From Microbacterium sp. TPD7012 (lineage in GTDB: Bacteria; Actinomycetota; Actinomycetes; Actinomycetales; Microbacteriaceae): a stretch of DNA of 64,000 nt. Below the pieces are notes generated by a model. That model saw only the letters and a list, made by a program, of their open reading frames with translations, was not told the DNA's origin and made no database searches. The DNA lies in contig NZ_QDFV01000004.1 in the NCBI RefSeq assembly GCF_003075395.1, forward strand, positions 186,399 to 250,398, given 5' to 3'. Shown piece after piece: positions 9,110 to 18,473 of this stretch (position 1 is its first letter; every line of letters begins with the position of its first letter). Both the position numbers and the translations under genes were made by a program.

Positions 9110-9197
9110 CCGTCCATCTTCCCCGAGACCACCGACATCGGGGCGGGGATTGACGGCGCACTCGACGGATGTCCGACCTGTGCGCGATGCTGAGGCC

Positions 9198-9608
9198 ATG
9201 GTGACGCACACGACGAACTATCGCGAGACCTTCATCGAGGTCGCAGAGGACTGCCCCACCGACCACGCGGAAGAGCCGCCGCTGGCGGAGTCGCCGTCGA
9301 TCGCCGCCCTGCATCATCGCCTGATCGTGGAACAGCCCTACAGTCGCACCTCCGACGACGTGATCTTCGAGACGCATGCATTCCGGCGGGGCATCGCCGT
9401 CGACGACGCCGCGGCACGCGAGGAGTTCTTCTCGAAGGGGCAGCCGTGTCTGCGCTCCTCGCCCCTCGGCAAGCGCTACGGCTGGGGCATCCATCATGAC
9501 GCCGAAGGTCGCGTGGCGCTCGTGCCGCGCGAATCCGAGCAATACGAGCTGCTCGCCGCCGACCCCGCGCTCGCCCACACGAAGGCGATGAGATCGAGAC
9601 GTGTGTGA
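9198..9608 (+). CDS. DUF6157 family protein
   Basis: A 136-aa small soluble protein. The start VTHTTNYRETFIEVAEDCP, the middle SDDVIFETHAFRRG and the strongly conserved EFFSKGQPCLRSSPLGKRYGWGIHHD match the DUF6157 family as I recall it. Biochemical function is unknown. The ATG at 9198 begins right at the family N-terminus, although the ribosome binding site is weak (GATGCTGAGGCC). It stands alone, diverging from lhr and converging on the CHAT gene. Confidence 0.85.
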   Translation: MVTHTTNYRETFIEVAEDCPTDHAEEPPLAESPSIAALHHRLIVEQPYSRTSDDVIFETHAFRRGIAVDDAAAREEFFSKGQPCLRSSPLGKRYGWGIHHDAEGRVALVPRESEQYELLAADPALAHTKAMRSRRV

Positions 9609-9617
9609 GACCTGCCG

Positions 9618-10946
9618 TCAGAGCAGTGCCGGTGCCGGGGCCCACGCGGTCGCGAACGCGGCCCAGATGATCGGCGAGTGACGAGGGTCGCCGGTCGAGG
9701 TCCAGAGTTCACGCCGCTCTCGCTGCCAGGCTCCGAGCGCACTGATCGGGTCGTCCTGCTCGTGCGCCGCGTTCACGGCGACGATCGCCTCGGTCAGCAT
9801 CCCCTCGGCGCGCTCGCCGAGACCCGGCACGAGACGGCGCAGCCCCGCCTCCGTGGGCAGCGTCCATCGCGTGGCGGTCACGTACTCCGCGCCGCTGTGC
9901 AGGAAGGCGGCCACGAGTCCGGTGGGCTCGGCGAAGCGCAGGTCCGTGCCGGAGTCGCACGCGATCAGGGCCACCCGGTTCGGTGCGCGGAGGGGTGCGA
10001 GACCTGCTCCGCCCAGCGCGATCTCGGCGGCGGAGTACGGCCGATGCGCTCCGATGAGCGGGGTGGTGCCCGGGGCATCTGCCCCGTCCGACAGATGCAG
10101 CCGCGCGTCCAGGGCGTGCGTCGACGCGGTGACGTGCCCGACATAGAGGAGTCTCCCCGCATCGACCACCGCATCCGCGAGGGCGAGACGACCGATGTCC
10201 GCCCGGCGGAACGTCTCGCCGAACGGCACCCGTCGGGGTCCGAGGTCGGTGATCGCCCTCGCGAGCGGCGACCCCTCGGACACGGGACCCAGCACGCTCC
10301 CCAGCTCTCCGGTCGCGGAGAACCCGGGCACCACGGGGTCCAGCACAGCAGCCACGGGCGACGAGGGGGACCACGGCGATATCGTGCGCGCGGGATCATT
10401 GCGCAGCGTCGCCGGCAGCAGCACCGAGACATCGGCCAGGTCGATGCCGCGTTCGCCGCCCGAGATGCCCATCAGCTCCCACGGCACCTGCGCGGTCGAC
10501 GGCGACAGCTGCACCCGCAGGAGCGGTCGGAGCCCGGCCTGTGCGAGCGTGTTCAGCTCGGCGCTCAGCCACGACGGGACCAGCACAGAGGCGAGCTGGG
10601 CCGCGAGGGACTGCTCGCGCTCGGGATCGAGCAGCGCACCATCCGTGAGTGCGCGCTGCAGCGCCTGAAGCCCGCTCTCGCCCGGCAGAGGGGAGGGAAG
10701 CGCCTGCGCGAGCTCGTCCATGACCGGTGCGACGTGCGCGCGCGGGATGATCGTCATGCGCGGCGAGCTGCGCTGGTGCTCCCACACCCAACTCACGAGC
10801 AGGTCGTCGGCGTCGATGTAGCGCAGCCGGGCGGTCGGACGGACGCCGGGCGGCAGGTCGGTCAGCACGGCGTCGCCGTCGGTCCGGGTCATCGGCAGCG
10901 GGGCGCCCAGCTGCGGGATGTCGCGCCAGTTGCCCCCGCTCACCAC
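9618..10946 (-). CDS. CHAT-domain (caspase-like) protein
   Basis: Probable cysteine-protease-fold effector, 442 aa. The CHAT domain spans about residue 140 to the end. It includes the family signature VPWELM (about residue 154), the catalytic His in LLYVGHVTAST (His271) and the catalytic Cys in VALIACDSGTD (Cys330). Both dyad residues are present, so activity is plausible. The N-terminal about 130 residues have no family I recognise. It is the last gene of a four-gene operon. The start is GTG at 10946 or the adjacent GTG at 10943, which overlaps the TPR gene stop as GTGA. CHAT proteins are often switched on by TPR or nucleic-acid-sensing partners, but the trigger and substrate here are unknown. 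Confidence 0.85.
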   Translation of the reverse strand: MVSGGNWRDIPQLGAPLPMTRTDGDAVLTDLPPGVRPTARLRYIDADDLLVSWVWEHQRSSPRMTIIPRAHVAPVMDELAQALPSPLPGESGLQALQRALTDGALLDPEREQSLAAQLASVLVPSWLSAELNTLAQAGLRPLLRVQLSPSTAQVPWELMGISGGERGIDLADVSVLLPATLRNDPARTISPWSPSSPVAAVLDPVVPGFSATGELGSVLGPVSEGSPLARAITDLGPRRVPFGETFRRADIGRLALADAVVDAGRLLYVGHVTASTHALDARLHLSDGADAPGTTPLIGAHRPYSAAEIALGGAGLAPLRAPNRVALIACDSGTDLRFAEPTGLVAAFLHSGAEYVTATRWTLPTEAGLRRLVPGLGERAEGMLTEAIVAVNAAHEQDDPISALGAWQRERRELWTSTGDPRHSPIIWAAFATAWAPAPALL

Positions 10947-12622
10947 GTCGCCACCACCGTCGTCGATCGCAGGGTCATGCCGTACTCGGCCTCTGCCGTG
11001 TCGATCCAGGCAGCGAGCACGGGGGCTGCCCCCGGCATCGCGACGACGCGCGGCGGTGGCGCGAACCGGACGGATGCCGTCGCCGACGCGCCGCCCGCCA
11101 GCCCGCCTGCCAGCCCGGCGGCCGCGGCGGGCAGCTGGTCGAGGTCGTCGGAAGGCAGCGCGTCGGAAGGCGCGTCGGGTTCGGACGGGGGCTCAGAAAT
11201 CCGGAAGGGCAGCAGCGCGCCGGTGGAGGGCGCGGTGTCGGCGGTCTCGGCGACCGCCTGCAGCGTGACGGCGGCGGCCGCGTTCTCCACGAGCTCGAAC
11301 AGCAGCGCGGCGTCTCCGAGCGTGCGCGCCAGCCGGAACGCCAGCTCGCGTGCGGGCGCCGCGACCTGCAGGCTCCAGCGCTCGCGCGTGCCCCCGGGGG
11401 CGAAGCCGTCGCGGAGCGCTTCGGTGACGAGCAGCACGGGGACGGCCAGATCGCGCGCCTTCTCCAGGCGCAGCATCCGAGACCGCGAGGTGATCGACAT
11501 GGCGGCCCATTCGGCGTGCATCTCGGCGCGGCGCAGATTCACCCGCGCGCGCTCGCTCGCGGAACGGGTGAGGTCGAGGGCCGCCCGGTAGGCGTCGTCC
11601 GCCGCCGGGTACCGGTGCCGCGCCGACTCCGCGTCGCCCAGGAACGCCTGTGCCTCGAGTCGCTCGTGCACCGCGGCATCCTGCCCGAGGTCGTTCAGCA
11701 GGACGCGCAGGGTCTTGGCGGCGGCGCCCGCACGGCCGGCCTGCAGCTGCACGGCGGCGAGCCCCGTGCGGCTGGCGGCGAGCCGCGTCTTCAGGCCGAT
11801 ACGCCCGGCGAGCTCGGCCGCCTTCCGGAATCCGTCCTCCGCCTCGCGGTGCCTGCCCGCCTGCATCGCCTCCCGCGCGAGGTTCTCGATCGCGAGCTGT
11901 CGGCCGGTGGCATCACCGCCGAGCTCCTGGGCGTGCTGCGCGAGCTGCAGATACTCGCGCGCGGCGGCATCGTCGCCGGTGCGCTGGGCGATCACGCCGA
12001 GGTTGGCGTACGCGTGTCCGGAGAGCTCGGGGCCGACCGTCACGGCGATGGCCAGGCCGCGCTTCGCCTCGTCCTCGGCCTCCTGCAGGCGGCCGGTCAT
12101 GATCAGCGCCGCGGTGCGGGCGTTGTGCACCGCGAAGGCGAGCAGGTCGTGCTGGTCGACTTCGTCGTCGGCAGGGTCGTCGAGCCGGGCCTCGGCATCG
12201 GCGATGCCGTCGAGTGCCTCGTCGAGGCGATCCATGAGCGTCAGGGTCTGTGCGCGCGACAGCATCCCGTTGATCTGCACCGTGCGGGTCGCACGCTCGT
12301 CGCCGATGAGGGCGATGGCCTGCGCGGCCGCGTCGAGCCCCTCGTCGGTGAGGCGGAGGGCGCCGTCGAGGTCCCCGCCGAACTCGTGGGCCGAGGCCAG
12401 ATTCAACAGTGCTCGCGCGCGGAGATCGAGCCCCTCGCCGTCGATGTCGTCCACCCGTGTGAGCGCCACCGCCTCGCGCAGCTTCGCGGCCCCTTCGTCG
12501 ACGCGCCCCTCGTGCAGCAGCATCGCGGCCGCGTTGTTGATGTCGCGCCCGCTCTTCCAGCGGGCCGTCGCCGGAATGCGTCCGCGGATCGCGCTCGGTG
12601 GCCGGGCCTCCTCGTCGCTCAC
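10940..12622 (-). CDS. Tetratricopeptide-repeat protein, CHAT partner
   Basis: A 560-aa helical-repeat protein. From about residue 25 to 350 it shows TPR-like repeats (NNAAAMLLHEGRVDEGAAKLREA; LLNLASAHEFGGDLDGALRLTDEGL; AYANLGVIAQRTGDDAAAREYLQLA; MQAGRHREAEDGFRKAAELAG). A Pro/Ala-rich tail follows, ending STTVVATW. There is no enzyme motif. It starts at GTG 12622 inside the upstream stop (GTGA) and ends overlapping the CHAT start, so the pair should be made in fixed ratio. Separate TPR and CHAT proteins here correspond to what is a fused TPR-CHAT protein in some bacterial caspase systems. A sensor or scaffold role is inferred. Confidence 0.82.
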   Translation of the reverse strand: MSDEEARPPSAIRGRIPATARWKSGRDINNAAAMLLHEGRVDEGAAKLREAVALTRVDDIDGEGLDLRARALLNLASAHEFGGDLDGALRLTDEGLDAAAQAIALIGDERATRTVQINGMLSRAQTLTLMDRLDEALDGIADAEARLDDPADDEVDQHDLLAFAVHNARTAALIMTGRLQEAEDEAKRGLAIAVTVGPELSGHAYANLGVIAQRTGDDAAAREYLQLAQHAQELGGDATGRQLAIENLAREAMQAGRHREAEDGFRKAAELAGRIGLKTRLAASRTGLAAVQLQAGRAGAAAKTLRVLLNDLGQDAAVHERLEAQAFLGDAESARHRYPAADDAYRAALDLTRSASERARVNLRRAEMHAEWAAMSITSRSRMLRLEKARDLAVPVLLVTEALRDGFAPGGTRERWSLQVAAPARELAFRLARTLGDAALLFELVENAAAAVTLQAVAETADTAPSTGALLPFRISEPPSEPDAPSDALPSDDLDQLPAAAAGLAGGLAGGASATASVRFAPPPRVVAMPGAAPVLAAWIDTAEAEYGMTLRSTTVVATW

Positions 12623-13683
12623 CGGCTCGCCCCTGCGCTGCGCTCCGCGAGCGACGTGCTCGGAGACTCGAGGCGATCGGCGGCGAACCGGATCACGGTG
12701 TCGCGAGCCTCGGCGGTCTCCGGCGCTCCCGGCGACGGCGCCAGCACCGGATCGTGGACCCAGAGGGTGCGTTCGCCGGCGGGGAGGAAGGCGACGGATG
12801 CCGGCACATCGGTCTCTCCGGAGAACCGGTCGCCGACGCGTTCGAGAGCGAGATCGACCGCGGAATCCGACGGTCCGAACCGCGCCGCGAGCGTCGTCGC
12901 CGCGACATCGGCGTCGACCGCCGGGACCTCGACGCGCAGCGTCATGCGTCCGTCGTGCTGCCGCAGCCACCAGCGCGCCTCGCCCTCGGCGTCGACGGAC
13001 TGGGCGGGGACGTCGGCCCAGCGCACGGCATCCGCACCCGTCGCGAGCTCGATCCCGGCCGAGGCGGGCCCTGCACCACCCGCCGCGAGCGCCCATTCCT
13101 CCCGGGCGGTCGTGACGGGCAGGAGGGCGATGCCGTGGTCGTCGGCCAGTTCGGCGAGTTCCGCCGATACGGCCGCGCCGTCGGGAGCGAGGGCGAGTGG
13201 GAGCGCCGCGAGCCGGGAGGCGGCATCGGCCGCATCTCGCAGGGCGTGCTCGACGGCATCCTCGTCGTCGAGAAGATGCGAGACGAGGTGGCTCGTCAGC
13301 GCGATCTCCGCCGCGAGCAGTGCGGGGTCGAGGGCGGGGATCCGTGCGCCCGCCGGCCACCACGCGCGCGCCCATGCCAGGTGCCCGAGCCGGAGCACGG
13401 CCTCGACGATGCCGGGATCGGCGTCCGCGATCTCGACGGCCGCGTCCGATTCCGACGACGCGGCAGCGGCGACCGCCGGACCGTAGACGTCGGCGAGCCA
13501 TCCGCTCGCCGCCGCGATGTCGTCGATGTCGGCATCCGGCCAGTTCGCCCCCGCGGTCGCGTCCCAGTGCAGCAGTGCGCCGGCGCCCTCGACGATCGCC
13601 GTCAGGAACGAGGGATCCTCTACCCCGGAGACTCCGGACGAGAGGTGCGCGACCCCGTCGCGCACCCGGATCAGCGTGCTCAC
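12619..13683 (-). CDS. Uncharacterised protein of the CHAT-TPR operon (354 aa)
   Basis: I do not recognise a family. The protein starts VSTLIRVRDGVAHLSSGVSGVEDPSFL from the GTG at 13683, which overlaps the preceding stop (GTGA). It is acidic and Ala-rich. Residues 1-190 look mainly helical and the C-terminal half (RMTLRVEVPAVDADVAATTLAARFG; VAFLPAGERTLWVHDPV) mainly beta. There is no signal peptide or membrane segment. Its fixed place in the operon suggests a target, regulator or structural subunit for the CHAT protein, but nothing in the sequence decides this. Confidence 0.72.
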   Translation of the reverse strand: MSTLIRVRDGVAHLSSGVSGVEDPSFLTAIVEGAGALLHWDATAGANWPDADIDDIAAASGWLADVYGPAVAAAASSESDAAVEIADADPGIVEAVLRLGHLAWARAWWPAGARIPALDPALLAAEIALTSHLVSHLLDDEDAVEHALRDAADAASRLAALPLALAPDGAAVSAELAELADDHGIALLPVTTAREEWALAAGGAGPASAGIELATGADAVRWADVPAQSVDAEGEARWWLRQHDGRMTLRVEVPAVDADVAATTLAARFGPSDSAVDLALERVGDRFSGETDVPASVAFLPAGERTLWVHDPVLAPSPGAPETAEARDTVIRFAADRLESPSTSLAERSAGASR

Positions 13684-15008
13684 GCCGCCTCCGATCCGAT
13701 GGCCCCGACAGCTCCGCGGCCCATCGCGACCTTCAGCCGCTGACGCTGATCCATCACGACCGAGCGGAGCACGCCGTCGAGCAGATCCCACAGATCATCC
13801 GCCGCGATCGCCTGATCGCGCAGCTCCCGTCCGTGCAGGCGCACCCAGAGCCGCCGCAGATAGCCGCGGCGCACGTCGCGGACGTCGGCGACGACGGATG
13901 CCGGCACCCCGCTGAACTCGATCGGCAGCCGCAGCGCCCGCCGTACATAGGCTTCACGCCGCCAGCGCGCGGCGAGCCGGCGGTGCGCGGCGGTGAGACG
14001 CTGCGCGTCGATCACCTCGGCCGCCTCGAGAGCACGACTCGCCTCGACGCCGAGCACCATCGCCACGCGGCTCTCCTCCTCGCCGAGCTCCCACGCGCGT
14101 GCCGACCGGAGGATCTCCTCTTCGACGAGTCCGCGGGCGTCGACGGCCAGCTCAGGGGCGGCACCGCCGGACAGGGCGGCGAACAGCCGCTCGAAGATCG
14201 ACCGGTCGAACGGGAGCGGCAGATCGCGCTTCGAGGCCGTCCCGCCGAGAGAGGGCAGCAGCGGCGCGGGGTTCCGCGTCAGTCCCAGCGCCCGGGCCGC
14301 GCCGTCGCCGTCGAGCGCGGACGCGGCCGCTGTCCCGGCATCCGCCTCGATCAGCGCGGCGAAGTCCGCGTCGGGTCCGTCGCCGGTGCAGGCGTCGAGA
14401 GCTCGCGCGATCGCGTCGAGCGCGACCGGGTGCGCCCCGGGAGTCGGACGCGATGCCCAGGCGTCGGCGAGCTCGGCGACCAGCCGCGGGGTCTCGTCCC
14501 CGTCGCGCAGCAGCTGCCGCACCTGCGCGAGCAGCGAGTCGCCGGACGCCTGCGCGATCTCCGACACGACCTCGCGGGCCACGGCATCCGCATCGTGACT
14601 CGGGGCCCCGGCGTTGCGGGCGAGTTCGTAGCACCGCTGGAAGTACTTCTCCTGCGGATTGCCCTCGGTGATGCGCAACCGCCGCCGCGCGGCCTTGAGC
14701 TCCAGGAACCAGGCGGACGCCGCCGCCAGCTCGACGCGCGCGGCGCGGATGCGGTCCCGGAGCTCGTCGGCGGCCTCGGCGGTCAGCGTGCCGCCCGCGA
14801 GACCGGGATTCTGCACGGGGCGGATCACCAGCGGGTCGAGGATGAGCTTCATCGTGCGCGCCAGCGGGCGCCCGGAGCCGTTGCTGAACGGGGCGACGCC
14901 GTCGCCCAGCTCCTGCCATGCCTGCGCGATCACCTGGGCCCGCGGATACAGCGCGACCACCGCATCGACGTCGGCGCTCACAGGTGTGAGCTCGGCAGGC
15001 GCACTCAT
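13680..15008 (-). CDS. Uncharacterised helical protein, first gene of the CHAT-TPR operon (442 aa)
   Basis: No recognised domain. The 442-residue protein is strongly helical, with Arg/Ala-rich amphipathic stretches (ADELRDRIRAARVELAAASAWFLELKAARRRL; RRLAARWRREAYVRRALRLPIEF). The conserved-looking region near 320-420 includes VRRGYLRRLWVRLHGRELRDQ. There are no membrane helices. The ATG at 15008 lies just downstream of a TATAG-containing stretch, so the operon promoter is probably in the 91-bp gap shared with the divergent gene at 15100. Its stop overlaps the next start. It could be a sensor subunit or the substrate of the caspase-like protein; this is inference only. Confidence 0.72.
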   Translation of the reverse strand: MSAPAELTPVSADVDAVVALYPRAQVIAQAWQELGDGVAPFSNGSGRPLARTMKLILDPLVIRPVQNPGLAGGTLTAEAADELRDRIRAARVELAAASAWFLELKAARRRLRITEGNPQEKYFQRCYELARNAGAPSHDADAVAREVVSEIAQASGDSLLAQVRQLLRDGDETPRLVAELADAWASRPTPGAHPVALDAIARALDACTGDGPDADFAALIEADAGTAAASALDGDGAARALGLTRNPAPLLPSLGGTASKRDLPLPFDRSIFERLFAALSGGAAPELAVDARGLVEEEILRSARAWELGEEESRVAMVLGVEASRALEAAEVIDAQRLTAAHRRLAARWRREAYVRRALRLPIEFSGVPASVVADVRDVRRGYLRRLWVRLHGRELRDQAIAADDLWDLLDGVLRSVVMDQRQRLKVAMGRGAVGAIGSEAA

Positions 15009-15099
15009 GTCGCCAGCCTATAGAGAGAGGGTCCGCTCGGGCGCGCACGACGGAGAACCCGTGATCGGGAGATCCCGCGCGCCACGGCATCCTGGCGAC

Positions 15100-16389
15100 A
15101 TGAACACCAACGAGTCGCGAGGATATGTGCTCAACGGCACCACGGTCCTGCCGCTGCAGTCGACGTCGCTGCCGACGCGAGGGCCGCGGGACCCGCGGAA
15201 GGTGCGCCGGCGCATCCGGCTGCGGTTCCTCGGCTTCTTCCTGGCGCCGGTCCTCGTCGGAGGCACGATCGCCCTGGTCGCCTGGATCTCCACGCCGCCG
15301 ACCCGCGATGTCGAGATCCTGCCGGGGTCCGCCGTCCTCAGCATCGACGAGCAGGACGTGGCCGTCGTGGTCTACGCCGACTCCTCCCGTCCCGGCCTGT
15401 TCGAGTCCATCTTCCAGACGCGGGCGACTGCGATCCGGCTCTCCGACGGCGAGGCCCTGTGGGACCAGCGGCTGAACGAGGAGCTCGCGAGCGAGGCGGT
15501 CGCCTTGGCCGGCGACTCGTCGCGGGTCTACATCGGCACCGACGAGGGCCTTGTGATCCTCGACGCGGCGACAGGGGCGATCGAGGCGCAGGGCACCGGC
15601 ATCTCCGGGCTCGGCGCCGACGCGGTGCTCTCCGCCTCGGCCTACGGCTACGACGCCGAGGCGAACGCCGTGGTGGCACTCACCGCTTCGGGGGGATTCG
15701 TGCAGATCCCTGTCGGCGCGCTGGATGCGCAGCCGGCGGATGCCGCGGTGGCGAGCCGCTGGCAGGGCACGCTGAGCGCTTCGGCGTTCCTGGACACCAG
15801 CGCGCTCACGCGCTTCGTCGACACGGCCATCGCCCCCGACGGCACGACCTTCGCGATCGAGCCGCTCTCCGCGGCGGTGGATCGCGACGCCCTGGTGATC
15901 ACGTCGTCCGATGAGCAGCTCGTCCGCCGCACCGAACTGGTCGACGCGGAGATCCTCCCCGAGACGGGTGCGGAGCCGCGTCCCGGCGTGATGCTCGACA
16001 CCGGCCAGTTCCTGGAGGGCGACTTCACCGGGGTCGATCCCGACGACATCGAGGCTCTCCTCGAGGCGGCGAGCCGACTGACCGGGGAGTCGATCCCGGC
16101 CCCTGCGGCATCCGGCACCGGGTTCGTACTCGTGCAGCATCGGGAATCGGTGAACGCCGACAAGAGGCTGCTCAGCAGTGTGGACATCGCGACGGGACAG
16201 CTCGTCGACACGGTCGAGATGGGTGCGGATGCCGTGCGCGCGATCACCGGACCGTCGGGGACGACGGCGGTCCTCGCCGCCGCCCCCGACTCCTGGTACC
16301 CGAACACCCTCTTCGTGCTGCAGGAGGACGGCACGCTCCGACAGGTCGCCGTGGGAGTCGTGCCGTGGTGGGTGTCTCCGCTGAGCTAG
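15100..16389 (+). CDS. Membrane-anchored protein with propeller-like outer domain
   Basis: A 429-aa protein. A short basic cytoplasmic N-terminus ([15 protein letters not shown]) leads into one membrane helix ([16 protein letters not shown], about residues 49-65). The rest is a large outer domain with repeats resembling PQQ/YncE-type blades ([64 protein letters not shown]). The PA2928 family is a possible label that I cannot confirm. It diverges from the CHAT operon across 91 bp and its stop interlocks with that of the convergent ABC-F gene. Confidence 0.72.
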   Translation: MNTNESRGYVLNGTTVLPLQSTSLPTRGPRDPRKVRRRIRLRFLGFFLAPVLVGGTIALVAWISTPPTRDVEILPGSAVLSIDEQDVAVVVYADSSRPGLFESIFQTRATAIRLSDGEALWDQRLNEELASEAVALAGDSSRVYIGTDEGLVILDAATGAIEAQGTGISGLGADAVLSASAYGYDAEANAVVALTASGGFVQIPVGALDAQPADAAVASRWQGTLSASAFLDTSALTRFVDTAIAPDGTTFAIEPLSAAVDRDALVITSSDEQLVRRTELVDAEILPETGAEPRPGVMLDTGQFLEGDFTGVDPDDIEALLEAASRLTGESIPAPAASGTGFVLVQHRESVNADKRLLSSVDIATGQLVDTVEMGADAVRAITGPSGTTAVLAAAPDSWYPNTLFVLQEDGTLRQVAVGVVPWWVSPLS

Positions 16390-18074
16390 ACCTCGCTCAG
16401 CGTGCCGTCGGCCTGGATCTCGAGCGTGAGATCCAGGTCGAGCCGCGCCAGGAACGCATCGTCGTGGCTGACGACGAGCACGGCTCCGCGGTAGGCCCGC
16501 AGGGCCTCGACGAGCTGGTCGACCGTATCGATGTCGAGGTTGTTCGTCGGCTCGTCGAGCACCACGAGGTGCGGCGGCGGGTCCGAGAGCAGCAGCTTCG
16601 CCAGAGCGACCCGGAAGCGCTCGCCGCCGGAGAGCGCCGATACCGGGCGCTCGGCGGTCGCACCGCGGATGAGGAACCGGGCGAGCCGGTTCCGCAGCTC
16701 CTTCTCGGGCACCTGCGGGGCGGCAGCCGCGATGTTCTCGAACACCGAGCGGTCCGCGTCGAGGCCGTCGATCCGCTGCGGCAGGTAGCCGATGCGGTCG
16801 GTGAGGGCCTCGGCGACGAGGGGCGGCCGTTCCGTATTCAGCAAGAACGCGCCGGATTCGGTCGGGATCGCCGGATCCGCGCCGTCGTCGCGAGTTCTTG
16901 CTGAATCGTGAACGCCGACTTGCGGTGCACCGGCGACCAGACGTTCGAGCAGGGTCGTCTTGCCGGCCCCGTTCCGCCCGATCAGGGCGACGCGCTCGGG
17001 GCCCTGGAGCACCCACGCCCGCTCCTCGTCGCCGAGCATCGCGATGCGCCGCGACCGGGAGACCTGCGGATCCGGCAGTTCGATCTTCATCGACGCGTCC
17101 GAGCGCACCCGGCGCCCGGCCTCGTCGAGGGTCGCGCGCGCAGCCTCCTCCTTCGCTCCGACTTCGGTGCGGAGCTTGCCCGCCGACACCTCGGCCGCCA
17201 TCTTGCGGCCATGCGCGATGATCTTCGGGACGCGCTTCTCGATCTCGGCCTTCTTCGCCGTGCGGGTGCGGTGCGAGAGCTTCACCTCGGCCTCGATGCG
17301 CTGGCGCTTCTCCTTGCGGAACGCCTGCGCGGCGGTGACCTCGGCCTGCTTGGCGGCATCCTGCTCGGCATCCAGCCAGGCGCGCCATTCGGAGTACGGG
17401 CCTCCGAAGACGCTCAGGCTCTGCGCGTACAGCTCGGCGGTGTCGTCCATGAGCTCGAGCAGCGACAGATCGTGACTGACCACGATGAGCGTGCCCTTCC
17501 AGGCCTGCACCATCGCGCCCAGCTTCGCCCTGGCGTCGCGGTCGAGATTGTTGGTCGGCTCGTCGAGGAGCGTGATCGGCGCACGACGCAGGCGGATGCC
17601 GGCGATCGCGACCAGCACGGCCTCGCCGCCCGAGAGCTCGCCGACCCGGCGGTCGAGGAAGTCCGGGGCGAGGCCCGCCTCTGCGAGCGACGCCTGGGCG
17701 CGCGCCTCGATGTCCCAGTCGTCGCCGACCGCGTCGAAGTGCGCCGGGTCGACGTCACCGGTGCTGATCGCGCGCACCGCGTCGAGCGCCTCGGACACGC
17801 CGAGGAGCTCGGCGACGCGGCGATCGACGTCGAGCGTCAGCTGCTGCGGAAGGTACGCGACATCGCCGGATGCCGTGACGACGCCCGATGTCGGTTCGAG
17901 TTCGCCGGCCATCAGGCGCAGCAGCGTGGACTTCCCGGCGCCGTTGCGGCCGACGAGACCGGTGCGCCCGGAGCCGAAGGCGCCCGAGAGTCCGTCGAGA
18001 GCGTGCGAGCCGTCCGGCCAGGTGAAGGTGAGTCGGTCGAGAGTGACCGACGCGTGAAGGGTGGGTTGTGACAT
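16386..18074 (-). CDS. ABC-F family ATPase (ribosome-associated type)
   Basis: A 562-aa protein with two ABC ATPase domains and no membrane helices, the layout of ABC-F translation factors and antibiotic-resistance proteins. Domain 1 has Walker [11 protein letters not shown], signature LSGGEAVLV and [10 protein letters not shown]. The charged linker ([29 protein letters not shown]) follows. Domain 2 has Walker [11 protein letters not shown], signature LSGGERFRV and [10 protein letters not shown]. The ATG at 18074 has AGGAGA with 6-nt spacing. Domain 2 contains an unusual segment of roughly 25-30 residues between Walker A and YLPQ ([20 protein letters not shown]), encoded by an inverted-repeat element. 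An array of nine hairpin-forming repeats lies in its leader region. Confidence 0.9.
   Translation of the reverse strand: MSQPTLHASVTLDRLTFTWPDGSHALDGLSGAFGSGRTGLVGRNGAGKSTLLRLMAGELEPTSGVVTASGDVAYLPQQLTLDVDRRVAELLGVSEALDAVRAISTGDVDPAHFDAVGDDWDIEARAQASLAEAGLAPDFLDRRVGELSGGEAVLVAIAGIRLRRAPITLLDEPTNNLDRDARAKLGAMVQAWKGTLIVVSHDLSLLELMDDTAELYAQSLSVFGGPYSEWRAWLDAEQDAAKQAEVTAAQAFRKEKRQRIEAEVKLSHRTRTAKKAEIEKRVPKIIAHGRKMAAEVSAGKLRTEVGAKEEAARATLDEAGRRVRSDASMKIELPDPQVSRSRRIAMLGDEERAWVLQGPERVALIGRNGAGKTTLLERLVAGAPQVGVHDSARTRDDGADPAIPTESGAFLLNTERPPLVAEALTDRIGYLPQRIDGLDADRSVFENIAAAAPQVPEKELRNRLARFLIRGATAERPVSALSGGERFRVALAKLLLSDPPPHLVVLDEPTNNLDIDTVDQLVEALRAYRGAVLVVSHDDAFLARLDLDLTLEIQADGTLSEV
16836..16906. repeat. 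Inverted-repeat element inside the ABC-F gene
   Basis: Perfect 13-bp arms ATTCAGCAAGAAC (16836-16848) and GTTCTTGCTGAAT (16894-16906) flank a 45-bp core within domain 2 of the ABC-F gene. The arms are AT-richer than the surrounding gene. The element keeps the frame and encodes most of an extra loop between Walker A and the Q-loop. This resembles a small palindromic mobile or REP-like unit that landed in frame. Confidence 0.75.
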
Positions 18075-18174
18075 GGGATGTCTCCTGTCGAGTGCGAGGG
18101 TGCACTGACGCCGGACCTCGGTCACGAGCCGCGAGCGGTCGGAGCGGAGGCGGAAGGTCCTGGAGAGGCAGAAG

Positions 18175-18318
18175 GGTCCCGGAAGGGGATGGTCCCGGAG
18201 CGGGATGGTCCCGGAGCGGGGCGGTCCCTGCGCGGGGCGGTCCCTGCGCGGGGCGGTCCCGGAGCGGGATGGTCCCTGAGCGGGATGGTCCCGGAAGGGG
18301 ATGGTCCCGGAACGGGAT
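18175..18318. repeat. Nine tandem 16-bp units, each able to form a hairpin
   Basis: Nine head-to-tail 16-bp units of consensus GGTCCCGGAGCGGGAT run without a gap (starts 18175, 18191, 18207, 18223, 18239, 18255, 18271, 18287, 18303). Most contain the dyad TCCCG-nnn-CGGGA. Variants alternate CGG/CTG and AT/GC at fixed positions. The array lies in the 399-bp gap between the esterase and the ABC-F gene, both on the minus strand, so it is in the leader or read-through transcript of ABC-F. It ends directly in a copy of the dispersed 19-bp repeat. I see no gene in 18075-18473; the remainder beyond 18342 has only a doubled CCGGGCGTGTCGC. Confidence 0.9.
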
Positions 18319-18322
18319 GGGT

Positions 18323-18341
18323 CCCTGAGCCTGTCGAAGGG
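18323..18341. repeat. Dispersed 19-bp repeat, intergenic copy
   Basis: CCCTGAGCCTGTCGAAGGG, abutting the end of the 16-bp tandem array and sharing its GGTCCCTGAGC start with unit 7 of that array. Confidence 0.85.
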
Positions 18342-18473
18342 TCGTCGGGTCAGCGCGCGGAAAGAGGGGCGCGGAGGCGACGGATCAGATCAAAGGACTT
18401 CCAGACACGGCGGACAGGACGCATCGACGATACCCGGGCGTGTCGCGACGCGCAACCCCGGGCGTGTCGCAGG

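Noticed and set aside
12623..13501. Upstream extension of the TPR protein frame
   Set aside because: The extension overlaps the well-supported 354-aa gene and is Arg-rich shadow sequence; the GTGA-coupled start at 12622 fits much better.
18175..18318. Possible CRISPR-like array
   Set aside because: Units are contiguous with no spacers, only 16 bp long, and no cas genes are present.
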